Shown here piece after piece: positions 1 to 5,553 of a DNA stretch of 6,652 nucleotides. Position numbers and translations under genes: made by a program. This DNA is from an uncultured Candidatus Melainabacteria bacterium. GTDB taxonomy: Bacteria; Cyanobacteriota; Vampirovibrionia; Gastranaerophilales; Gastranaerophilaceae. The notes under the pieces are model-generated. The model saw only the letters and a program-made list of their open reading frames with translations. It searched no databases and was not told the DNA's origin. The stretch spans positions 1 through 6,652 of the forward strand of contig CAKVGS010000058.1 in NCBI GenBank assembly GCA_934747335.1, in the 5' to 3' direction. The first letter of the stretch is position 1, and each line of letters begins with the position of its first letter.

Positions 1-423
1 AATCCCAAAACGATAATTGTGGATGAGGTTGATTATTTGATTGAGAAAAATACCGTTGAAACTCTCCGAGATTTACATGATAAAACTGGTTGTCCGATAG
101 TTTTGGTTGGTATGGGAATGGCAGATAAAAAACTTGCAAGGTATCCACATCTTTGTGACAGGATTTACAAATCGCTGAAATTTGAAAGTTACAACCAAAA
201 TGATATTGAAGAAATACTATCTAATTTAACTGAATTGCAATTTACAGATGATGCAGTTCAATATCTTGCAACAAGAGCAAATCAATTTAGGCAATTAGTA
301 AAATTAGTTAATAGAATCGAGAAATTGTCTGAAACAAATGAGATAAAAGAGTTAGACGAATACATGTTGAAAGGATTATTGAATGAAAGACAGAATGTTA
401 AAACTCTGCAAAAGGTTGGATAA
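1..423 (+). CDS. MuB-like AAA+ ATPase, C-terminal part (5' end outside window)
   Basis: The frame is open from the first base, so the N-terminus and Walker A lie upstream; 140 residues are visible. Fragment residues 4-9 (TIIVDE) are a Walker B strand with D8 and E9. HDKTG (26-30) and a sensor-1-like strand IVLVGM (33-38) follow. A mostly helical segment ends the protein. The intact MuB-like protein at 3603-4481 has the same order (LLIIDEAE, then HDKTG, then GVLLVG), so the two are homologous but strongly diverged. Proteins of this family bind DNA and ATP and deliver target DNA to a DDE transposase. The stop lies 41 bases inside the next gene, which suggests co-translation. I infer that this is the ATPase of a second Mu-like or Tn7-like module whose transposase would be upstream. 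The family is fairly sure, the exact role is not. Confidence 0.8.
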   Translation, partial: NPKTIIVDEVDYLIEKNTVETLRDLHDKTGCPIVLVGMGMADKKLARYPHLCDRIYKSLKFESYNQNDIEEILSNLTELQFTDDAVQYLATRANQFRQLVKLVNRIEKLSETNEIKELDEYMLKGLLNERQNVKTLQKVG

Positions 424-1060
424 ATTTAGCTTTGAAGAAATTGTCGGTATAGCTGAAGATGTTGACGAAAGCGTTATGAAATTACTGCTACAAACTTTTG
501 TTGCCGACAATTATCTAAAATGTAAAGGAGATAATTATACATATATAAAGAAAAGTAAAACAAGAAAAAATAATTCCAAATTACCGCTATTTTTTCAATT
601 TCATAAACAAGAAGATATTAATTATATGATTAAAGGTTTTTGTTCTAACGTGGAAGCAAGTAAAATGATAACATTATTTGGATTTTCAAAGAATATGGTA
701 GATAATTTTAATAAATATTTTAGGACAATACTCTACGAAAAACAAAGGTCAGAATTATTAAAAAAGTTTGCTAAAAAACCAAAATTACCACAGGAAAGAG
801 TGTATATGAATACGCTTGTTTATCTTTATTTATACGATCACAAATTATATGTTTCTAAAACATATCTTGAAAACAAGAATGCTAAAAAGCATACTGAAGC
901 TGAAAGATTAGAAATAAAAAACATATATCTAAGAAGTTACAGAAAAGTTTTAAGTCGATCGTTTGAGAAAATGTTTCATTTGCATTTAGCCGAGGAACTT
1001 TGGAAATATGGAAAAGATTTTGAAGAACTATACCACGATATTCAGAATCTAATAAAATAA
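383..1060 (+). CDS. Unrecognised 225-residue protein with possible N-terminal winged helix, downstream of the MuB-like ATPase
   Basis: I do not recognise the family. The ATG at 383 has AAGGA at 371-375, seven bases upstream, and the gene overlaps the ATPase gene by 41 bases. Residues about 15-57 alternate acidic helices with a short hairpin-like end (FSFEEIVGIAEDVDES to YTYIKK), which looks like a winged-helix fold. The rest is rich in Lys, Tyr and Phe, with a basic patch around 118-135 (KKFAKKPK) and an aromatic helical stretch (YMNTLVYLYLYDHKLY). There is no signal peptide, no clear membrane segment and no zinc-finger cysteine pattern: the three cysteines are far apart, so it is not a typical TniQ. 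The basic composition and coupling to an ATPase suggest a DNA-binding accessory of a transposition module, or its regulator; this is inference. Confidence 0.65.
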   Translation: MKDRMLKLCKRLDKFSFEEIVGIAEDVDESVMKLLLQTFVADNYLKCKGDNYTYIKKSKTRKNNSKLPLFFQFHKQEDINYMIKGFCSNVEASKMITLFGFSKNMVDNFNKYFRTILYEKQRSELLKKFAKKPKLPQERVYMNTLVYLYLYDHKLYVSKTYLENKNAKKHTEAERLEIKNIYLRSYRKVLSRSFEKMFHLHLAEELWKYGKDFEELYHDIQNLIK

Positions 1061-1083
1061 TCTCAAATTTTAAGAAATGTTAC

Positions 1084-1104
1084 GGGGAATATTCCCCAAT
1101 TTTT
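1084..1104 (+). promoter_or_regulatory. GGGGAATATTCCCC palindrome (operator or weak terminator)
   Basis: GGGGAATATTCCCC at 1084-1097 is a perfect 14-bp palindrome lying 24 bases after the stop of the 225-residue gene. As RNA it can form GGGGA, loop ATAT, TCCCC, followed by AATTTTT, so it could end transcription of the upstream gene pair. As DNA it is a dyad of the kind bound by a dimeric repressor. A near copy lies at 1204-1221, which favours a protein-binding role. The binding protein is unknown. Confidence 0.45.
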
Positions 1105-1203
1105 AAATATGTCCGTATTCTTTTAATAATCAAATTTTAAAACAAAATATCTATTTATTCTAAAATCTTGCCTTTTATTTTTACTGCATTTGAGATTTCT
1201 AAA

Positions 1204-1221
1204 GTGGGGAAAATTCCCCAC
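1204..1221. promoter_or_regulatory. Second GGGGAA-NN-TTCCCC dyad, candidate operator
   Basis: GTGGGGAA at 1204-1211 and TTCCCCAC at 1214-1221 form an 8-bp inverted repeat around AA. The core is the same as in the palindrome at 1084-1097. It is not followed by a T-tract on either strand, so a terminator role is unlikely. It ends 17 bases before a candidate -35 element at 1239, a position suited to control of the operon promoter. Confidence 0.45.
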
Positions 1222-1238
1222 CCACAAGCGTTAAAGCC

Positions 1239-1266
1239 TTTTCATATTTCTGATTTTAAATATAAT
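1239..1266 (+). promoter_or_regulatory. Candidate sigma-70-type promoter for the early operon
   Basis: TATAAT at 1261-1266 matches the -10 consensus exactly. TTTTCA at 1239-1244 matches four of six -35 positions, with a 16-base spacer. A start near 1273 would give a leader of about 160 bases before the Ner-like gene. AT-rich DNA produces such matches by chance, so this is only a candidate; its place just downstream of the dyad at 1204-1221 adds some weight. Confidence 0.35.
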
Positions 1267-1308
1267 AAAAAGATATAAAGGATTTGGTTTTTTTCTGTAG
1301 AGCTAGAA

Positions 1309-1333
1309 GTAGCCTTGTTTAAGGCTGTCTTTT
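1309..1333 (+). terminator. Terminator-like hairpin in the early-operon leader
   Basis: AGCCTT (1311-1316), loop GTTT and AAGGCT (1321-1326) form a perfect 6-bp stem, extendable by two wobble pairs, followed by GTCTTTT. It could stop read-through from upstream genes. If the promoter at 1239-1266 is real, it would act as an attenuator between that promoter and the Ner-like gene. The stem is short and the T-tract is broken, so efficiency is probably modest. Confidence 0.4.
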
Positions 1334-1373
1334 AACGTGCAAAATCAGCCAAATTACCTACGAAAATTTAAAA

Positions 1374-1425
1374 TTAGGCTTCTTGATATAGCTACGTGCC
1401 TTGCACACGCCTAATCAAGAAAGGA
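1374..1425 (+). promoter_or_regulatory. Interleaved inverted repeats abutting the ribosome binding site of the Ner-like gene
   Basis: TTAGGC (1374-1379) is complementary to GCCTAA (1409-1414). The adjacent TTCTTGAT (1380-1387) is complementary to ATCAAGAA (1414-1421). Inside lies GTGC-CTT-GCAC (1396-1406). The order is A, B, A', B', so the two outer stems compete rather than nest. The second touches the ribosome binding site AAGGA (1421-1425). It may be a bistable leader RNA or an operator dyad; I cannot choose from sequence alone. Confidence 0.4.
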
Positions 1426-1434
1426 TCGGAAGAT

Positions 1435-1653
1435 ATGAAAACAATCACTATTAATCCAAGAAGACTTTTTGCAGTTGCGGCTGTAATGATGTTCAACTTA
1501 AGTTCGAAAGAAATTCAAGAAAATGTACACGTTTCAAGAAGTGTTGTAAGCAGACATTTACTTGGTGTTCGTGAATCTCAAGAGATTAATTTATTCCTAA
1601 TTGAAAAAGTTTTTTGTATGAGAGTGACGGAGTTTGAAATTATTGATGGATGA
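1435..1653 (+). CDS. Ner/Cro-like helix-turn-helix regulator
   Basis: This is a 72-residue protein. Residues about 23-44 (SSKEIQENVHVSRSVVSRHL, then LG) form a helix-turn-helix, with two helices, a tight turn and Ser/Arg-rich recognition-helix residues. Its size and its place just before the MuA-type gene match Mu Ner, a small Cro-like protein that binds the early operator and shuts down early transcription. The identity rests on position, size and motif, because the sequence does not closely resemble Mu Ner as I recall it. I chose the ATG at 1435, which has AAGGA at 1421-1425; an in-frame GTG at 1396 has no ribosome binding site. The last eight bases overlap the transposase gene, which suggests translational coupling. 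It may also bind the dyads in its own leader. Confidence 0.75.
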   Translation: MKTITINPRRLFAVAAVMMFNLSSKEIQENVHVSRSVVSRHLLGVRESQEINLFLIEKVFCMRVTEFEIIDG

Positions 1654-3613
1654 GTTGGTAATAAATAAGAATACTAACAATAATTCGTCTTGGATTAGTA
1701 TTTCAACTGCATCCAAGCTGTTAAATCGTTCTGCAAAAACAATAAAAGATTATTGCAGAACAGGCAAATTTCTCTGCAAAGTTTTAAAACAAGGCAGACA
1801 ACTTGAATATTTAATAAAATTAGATTGCTTGCCCCAATATGCACAAGATAAATATTGCGGTAATGATTGTTCTGAAAAATATTCTGATGCACCTGAATGG
1901 GCAAAACAACAAGCTGAAAAATATTTACCAATAATTAAAGCTTCTAAAAATATAAAAGGTAGTGCATTACAGAAATTTATATCAATCTGGAACGCAACTC
2001 ATAACAAAGAATTGAATACCTCATATCCTGCATTAATAAAAATGAAAAGAAGATATTTTCAATACGGTATAAATGGTTTATTAGCAAACTATGGGAAATG
2101 TGCCGGTAAAAGTATTGTAAATGACGATTTTTTTGATTACTTCAAAAACCTTTATTTAATAGAAGGTGCACCGTCTGCAAGTTCTTGTTGGGATATGACT
2201 TTTGGATATGCCAAAAGACTTGATAACTCAATTTTAAAAGAAAAATTCCCAAACGTTAAAACCTTTATGCGCAGATTGGAACGTGAAATTCCTTCACAAA
2301 GCATTTATTTAGCAAGATACGGTCAATCGGCGTGGAATCGCAAATACGGCGGATATATTGAAAGAGATTATTCAAATATTGCTTGCGGCAAAGTTTGGGT
2401 GTCTGACCACGCTCAAATCGATGTGGCTTGCTTTACAGATGAAGGAACGCTTGTGTTCCCTTGGGTTACGGTTTGGCGTGACTATAAATCAGGAAAATGG
2501 TTGGGTTGGCTGTTGCAAACAGGAAATCCAAACTCAGACCATATCTTCCAAACCTTCTACTATTCTGCTTCCGAATATGGTTTACCTGAAGATGTGATTA
2601 TTGACAACGGTAAAGATTACCGCTCAAAAGATTTTGCAGGCGGTAGAAATCATTTTAAAGTAGATATAAACGAAGGTAGAGCAAATTCAATGCTTAATGA
2701 ATTAAATGTAAATGTGCATTTTGCTTTGCCATACAACGCTCAAACCAAACCTGTTGAACGTGATTTTCTAAAAATAAAAGAATTATTATCAAAACATTGT
2801 GTCGGATATCGTGGCGGAAACGTTGTTGAAAGACCTGAAAAATTGGCAAAAGAAATCAAGCAGGGAAAAATTGTTACTTTTGCAGATTTTAAGAAAATAT
2901 TTGACGATTTTATCACTAATATTTTAAACAAACGACCATCTCAAGGTAAGAACCTCAAAGGCTTATCACCTGATGAATTGTTTAATCAAGAATTTACAGA
3001 AATTATTACACCATCAAAAGATGCGCTGAAATTATTCTGCATGAGAACATCACGCAATTTCACCATCGGAAGAAATGGCATAAAAGACAATTCTTTAGGT
3101 ATAACTTACTGGAATGATTGGCTAATCAGCTATACAGGCGAAAAAGTTTACTTGAGGCGTGATATCCAAAACTACAAGGAAGCTTGGGTATTCAAGTTAG
3201 ATAATGACGAATTTATCGGAAAAGTTTCTGCCGTTAAAGCCGTTGCTGCATTACACGCTGATAAAATTTCGAAAGAAGAATTCAAAGAAGCAATGTCGAT
3301 TAAAAAACGAAATCTCAAAATTGCTAAAGAATACATTAAACAAACAAGAGAAATTTCACTTGAAGAACAATGTGAAAACTACAAATATGCTTATGCAACT
3401 CTTGAAAAAGAATACCAAAAGCCACAAATTTCAAAAATGGCTAATACAAATATGGACAAAGCAATCCGCAGGAATAAGGAGATGGAGTCTCGTGGAACAC
3501 AAGATTTGTCAATGTTTCTAGCAGAATCCAAAGTACAAGAGCATCCTCTGTATTTATTTGAAACTGACAAAATCATTGAAGAAAAAATGAAGGAGGTTGC
3601 TAATGGATATTAA
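1646..3613 (+). CDS. muA: MuA-type DDE transposase
   Basis: This 655-residue protein is close in size to MuA (663). Residues about 16-62 form a Mu-type N-terminal DNA-binding domain (WISISTASKLLNRSAKTIKD). A helical end-binding region follows. The RNase H-fold catalytic core carries D254 (WVSDH), D320 (IIDNGKD) and E371 (KPVERDF). The spacing of 66 and 51 resembles 67 and 56 in MuA, and the IDN and KPVER contexts match it. Residues about 470-529 look like the MuA beta-barrel, and the basic helical tail should contact the ATPase and ClpX-type chaperones. The enzyme nicks the element ends and joins them to target DNA. The ATG at 1646 overlaps the preceding gene by eight bases; an in-frame TTG at 1634 sits almost on the GGAG at 1629-1632 and is unlikely. 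All catalytic residues are present, so it is probably active. Confidence 0.96.
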   Translation: MDELVINKNTNNNSSWISISTASKLLNRSAKTIKDYCRTGKFLCKVLKQGRQLEYLIKLDCLPQYAQDKYCGNDCSEKYSDAPEWAKQQAEKYLPIIKASKNIKGSALQKFISIWNATHNKELNTSYPALIKMKRRYFQYGINGLLANYGKCAGKSIVNDDFFDYFKNLYLIEGAPSASSCWDMTFGYAKRLDNSILKEKFPNVKTFMRRLEREIPSQSIYLARYGQSAWNRKYGGYIERDYSNIACGKVWVSDHAQIDVACFTDEGTLVFPWVTVWRDYKSGKWLGWLLQTGNPNSDHIFQTFYYSASEYGLPEDVIIDNGKDYRSKDFAGGRNHFKVDINEGRANSMLNELNVNVHFALPYNAQTKPVERDFLKIKELLSKHCVGYRGGNVVERPEKLAKEIKQGKIVTFADFKKIFDDFITNILNKRPSQGKNLKGLSPDELFNQEFTEIITPSKDALKLFCMRTSRNFTIGRNGIKDNSLGITYWNDWLISYTGEKVYLRRDIQNYKEAWVFKLDNDEFIGKVSAVKAVAALHADKISKEEFKEAMSIKKRNLKIAKEYIKQTREISLEEQCENYKYAYATLEKEYQKPQISKMANTNMDKAIRRNKEMESRGTQDLSMFLAESKVQEHPLYLFETDKIIEEKMKEVANGY

Positions 3614-4481
3614 AACCGAATTACGCTCTCTGATGGAAGTAAAAGGCTTTAGTATGGGCTTTGTATCAACTGCAACAGGAATTGCAAAATCTACAATAAG
3701 TATGTGGATGAACGATACCTACAAAGGCAAAATTGATAAAATTAATGACAAAATTAATAATTTTATCCAACGTGAAAAAGAACGCTCTTTGAACGAAGAA
3801 TTACCTTTTGTTGATACTTCAATTGTAGGCTACATCACAGAAATCGGTCGTGTTTGCCATACAACAGGCGGTATCGGAGTTTGTGTAGGTAAAGCAGGAC
3901 TCGGTAAAACCGTTGCTGTAAAAAATTATACAAAAGAATTCTTGGATTCAATCCTAATAGAAAGCGATTCCGGCTATACGGCTAAATCACTTCTACTTGA
4001 GATTCACAAGCGTTTAGGATTAAGCTCTAAAGGCTCAGTCTACGATTTGATGGGTGAAGTAGTTAACAAATTAAATAATTCAGGCAGATTACTGATTATT
4101 GATGAGGCTGAAAATTTACCATACAGAGCCTTAGAAATTGCTCGCAGAATCCACGACAAAACTGGTATCGGAGTTCTATTAGTTGGCAGAAATATTTTGT
4201 ACGAAAACTTGAGAGGGTACAAAAATCAATATGACCAACTTTATTCAAGAGTTAAATACTTTAAATCATTAAGCAGACTGATGTTGAGCGATGTTATTGA
4301 TTTATTAAAAGCATCAAATCAGAATCCTGCTCTAGCTGATTCATATTTAAAATATTCAGATGGTAACACAAGAAAATTAGACCATTTGATATCTCACAGC
4401 ATCAGCATTGCCCACGTAAACGGTAAGGCTGAGGTCGATGATGTTGTGATTAAAAAAACTTCTGAGTTACTGATGGCATAA
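3603..4481 (+). CDS. muB: MuB-type AAA+ transposition ATPase
   Basis: This 292-residue protein compares with 312 in MuB. Residues about 17-40 form the N-terminal helix-turn-helix (FVSTATGIAKSTISMWMND), which in MuB also binds DNA. Walker A is GKAGLGKT (96-103). Walker B is LLIIDEAE with D167 and E168, followed by HDKTG (184-188) and sensor-1-like GVLLVG (190-195). YSRVKYF carries the likely trans-acting arginine, and the C-terminal helices match MuB (GNTRKLDHLISHSISIAHVNGK). MuB forms ATP-dependent filaments on target DNA, stimulates MuA and gives target immunity. The ATG at 3603 has AAGGAGG at 3590-3596, six bases upstream, and overlaps the transposase stop by 11 bases; an in-frame TTG at 3597 falls directly after that site and is rejected. 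All nucleotide-binding residues are present. Confidence 0.95.
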   Translation: MDIKTELRSLMEVKGFSMGFVSTATGIAKSTISMWMNDTYKGKIDKINDKINNFIQREKERSLNEELPFVDTSIVGYITEIGRVCHTTGGIGVCVGKAGLGKTVAVKNYTKEFLDSILIESDSGYTAKSLLLEIHKRLGLSSKGSVYDLMGEVVNKLNNSGRLLIIDEAENLPYRALEIARRIHDKTGIGVLLVGRNILYENLRGYKNQYDQLYSRVKYFKSLSRLMLSDVIDLLKASNQNPALADSYLKYSDGNTRKLDHLISHSISIAHVNGKAEVDDVVIKKTSELLMA

Positions 4482-4491
4482 GGGGAAAAGT

Positions 4492-4653
4492 ATGAAATCA
4501 AAGGTTTTGAAATTCCGACTCGAAACTTGGTTATACATTTTAATAATATTCCTCGCCATTTTTAACTTGGGAGTTCAGTTTGGAATAATACAAGGCAAGC
4601 AATTGCTAAAACAAGAATTGGAGTCAAATTATGGTATCATCATTCCAAATTAA
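4492..4653 (+). CDS. Small single-pass membrane protein of the early operon
   Basis: This 53-residue ORF starts ten bases after the ATPase stop, with AGGGGAAAAG immediately upstream as ribosome binding site. The N-terminus is basic (MKSKVLKFR). Residues about 13-33 form one hydrophobic segment (WLYILIIFLAIFNLGVQFGI), and a short polar tail follows (QGKQLLKQELESNYG). The charge bias predicts a cytoplasmic N-terminus. The final 23 bases overlap the GemA gene in another frame, consistent with translational coupling. I do not recognise the family. Small membrane proteins are common among early genes of transposable phages and may act in exclusion or on host membrane functions, but nothing here shows which. 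Confidence 0.7.
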   Translation: MKSKVLKFRLETWLYILIIFLAIFNLGVQFGIIQGKQLLKQELESNYGIIIPN

Positions 4654-5065
4654 GAAAATTCACACCCTAAAAAATTTATTAAGCATTGATAACGATTTAT
4701 ACATCGATATGCTTATGAGTTTTGGTGTTCAATCCTCTAAAAATCTGACATTTACCGAAGCCAATATTTTGTTGGAAATTTTGGAAGAAAAAGCCGTTGC
4801 TCAAAATTTATGGGTTAAGCAACCGAAAAAATACGAATCACTAAAACGCAACGAGAATATGGCATCAAGCGCACAGCTTCGGATGATTGAAAGTCTTTGG
4901 CGTGAAATTGCTTACATCAACAACGACAAATTTTCTAAAAGTTCATTGAGAAAATTCTTGAAAAACAAATTTAAAATTGACGACATAATGTTCCTGACAA
5001 AAACAAAAGCTACTAAAGTTATTCAGGGCATTATGGCGATTAAAAAAAGTATAAAAAAGGTGTAG
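4631..5065 (+). CDS. gemA: GemA family protein (DUF1018, Mu gp16-like)
   Basis: This 144-residue protein has the two-part pattern of the GemA family. Residues about 6-55 (QIKKIHTLKNLL to FGVQSSKNLTFTEANILLEI) are echoed at 82-139 (QLRMIESLWREIA to FKIDDIMFLTKTKATKVIQG). Each half has a Q-hydrophobic helix, a short Asp-rich turn, a hydrophobic helix, a GV- or KI-type turn, and a final LT-x-A helix. In Mu, gp16 is an early protein reported to alter host gene expression and DNA topology; its mechanism is not well settled. The ATG at 4631 has TTGGAG ending at 4623 and overlaps the membrane-protein gene by 23 bases. Its place between the B gene and mor fits Mu-like gene order. Confidence 0.88.
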   Translation: MVSSFQIKKIHTLKNLLSIDNDLYIDMLMSFGVQSSKNLTFTEANILLEILEEKAVAQNLWVKQPKKYESLKRNENMASSAQLRMIESLWREIAYINNDKFSKSSLRKFLKNKFKIDDIMFLTKTKATKVIQGIMAIKKSIKKV

Positions 5066-5104
5066 CTACCCTTAGAACATAGAGAAAAACAGAAGGAGAA
5101 AACA

Positions 5105-5413
5105 ATGGAGATGACAATGGTAGAAAACAACAACAAAATGGGAAATCAGTTCTTTGGTGAAATCGAAACAGAAGAAAATGAAACAAAAACTAAAGAACAA
5201 AGCTTTTTAGAAGAAATCCAAAATATGGCTACCAAAGCAGAAGATGCTTTAGCACAAGCAACTTTTCAATTAGGACAAGCAACTCTTGACCCCGATAAAT
5301 GGAGTGAGAGAAATGTAAAAACGCTTGAATGTAACATTTTGAAAGCAAAAGTAAAATTGCTTGATGACATATCATCAATTTTTATTGATATGTTTAATCC
5401 TGAAATTGCGTAG
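5105..5413 (+). CDS. Unrecognised acidic early protein, 102 residues
   Basis: The ATG at 5105 has AAGGAGA at 5093-5099, a strong ribosome binding site. The first 35 residues are polar and acidic (GEIETEENETKTKEQ) and probably disordered. Residues about 34-62 and 71-97 are predicted amphipathic helices with regular hydrophobic spacing and could form a helical hairpin or coiled coil. It has one cysteine, no signal peptide and no membrane segment. I do not recognise a family. It lies 39 bases after gemA in the same operon. Its stop codon TAG (5411-5413) shares its last base with the first nucleotide of the hammerhead ribozyme, so ribosomes ending here would cover one strand of ribozyme helix II. 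Confidence 0.75.
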   Translation: MEMTMVENNNKMGNQFFGEIETEENETKTKEQSFLEEIQNMATKAEDALAQATFQLGQATLDPDKWSERNVKTLECNILKAKVKLLDDISSIFIDMFNPEIA

Positions 5414-5534
5414 GTCGAAACGGTTGGCTATCTTCTTGGTTGCCGGCGTTAAACGGGTATCGCTCACGCTTTCACCCTCTGCCGGCAATCCGCCAAGCCG
5501 ACCGTCTTAGAGTAAGGCTCTAACTGATGAGACC
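5413..5534 (+). ncRNA. Type II hammerhead self-cleaving ribozyme
   Basis: All conserved core elements occur in type II order. Helix II is GGTC (5413-5416) with GACC (5531-5534), closing on the required C-G pair (5416-5531). GAAA follows (5417-5420). Its last A pairs with T5505, the conserved A15.1-U16.1 pair. Helix III is CGGTTGGC (5421-5428) with GCCGACCG (5497-5504), with one G-U wobble, and extends through TTGCCGGC (5440-5447) with GCCGGCAA (5481-5488). Then comes GTC with C5506 as H17. Helix I is TTAGAG (5507-5512) with CTCTAA (5518-5523) around loop TAAGG. The invariant CTGATGA is at 5524-5530. Predicted cleavage is between 5506 and 5507. Bases 5421-5505 are about 60% GC by my count, against an AT-rich surround. 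Cleavage would leave mor a 47-base leader with a 5'-hydroxyl. Type II hammerheads are a known class in bacteria and phages. I have not tested activity. Confidence 0.93.
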
Positions 5535-5553
5535 AAATTAGAAGAGGACTGAT

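Larger units (their letters stand above)
1061..1434. other. Non-coding control region upstream of the phage-like early operon
   Basis: This 374-base stretch has no convincing gene on either strand. Left to right it holds a 10-bp inverted repeat (AATCTCAAAT at 1059-1068, ATTTGAGATT at 1188-1197), two GGGGAA-NN-TTCCCC dyads, a candidate promoter, a terminator-like hairpin, and overlapping inverted repeats next to the ribosome binding site of the Ner-like gene. In phage Mu the equivalent region carries the left end, the operators and a divergent repressor gene; here no repressor is present. The left end of the element may lie in this region, but I could not identify it: I see no convincing series of transposase-binding repeats. 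Confidence 0.6.

Noticed and set aside
1300..1425. Possible tRNA or other known ribozyme in the leader of the Ner-like gene
   Set aside because: The hairpins do not form a cloverleaf with a T-arm GTTC motif, and no hammerhead, twister or similar core is present there.
1396..1434. In-frame GTG upstream start that would add 13 residues to the Ner-like protein
   Set aside because: It has no ribosome binding site and lies inside the inverted repeats. The ATG at 1435 has AAGGA at suitable spacing.
1634..1645. TTG start for the transposase
   Set aside because: The GGAG at 1629-1632 is too close to serve it. The ATG at 1646 gives a tight overlap with the previous gene and a normal N-terminus.
3204..3521. 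105-residue open frame inside the transposase gene
   Set aside because: It lies in another frame of a clearly coding region, has no recognisable domain, and its Lys/Asn-rich composition is what a frame-shifted AT-rich gene gives.
5421..5505. GC-rich inverted repeat read as a miniature transposable element
   Set aside because: No target-site duplication flanks it, and its arms pair exactly as helix III of the ribozyme with the conserved core on both sides.
5414..5520. Open frames on both strands across the GC-rich segment before mor
   Set aside because: None has a start with a ribosome binding site. The base pairing and invariant motifs are fully explained by the hammerhead ribozyme.
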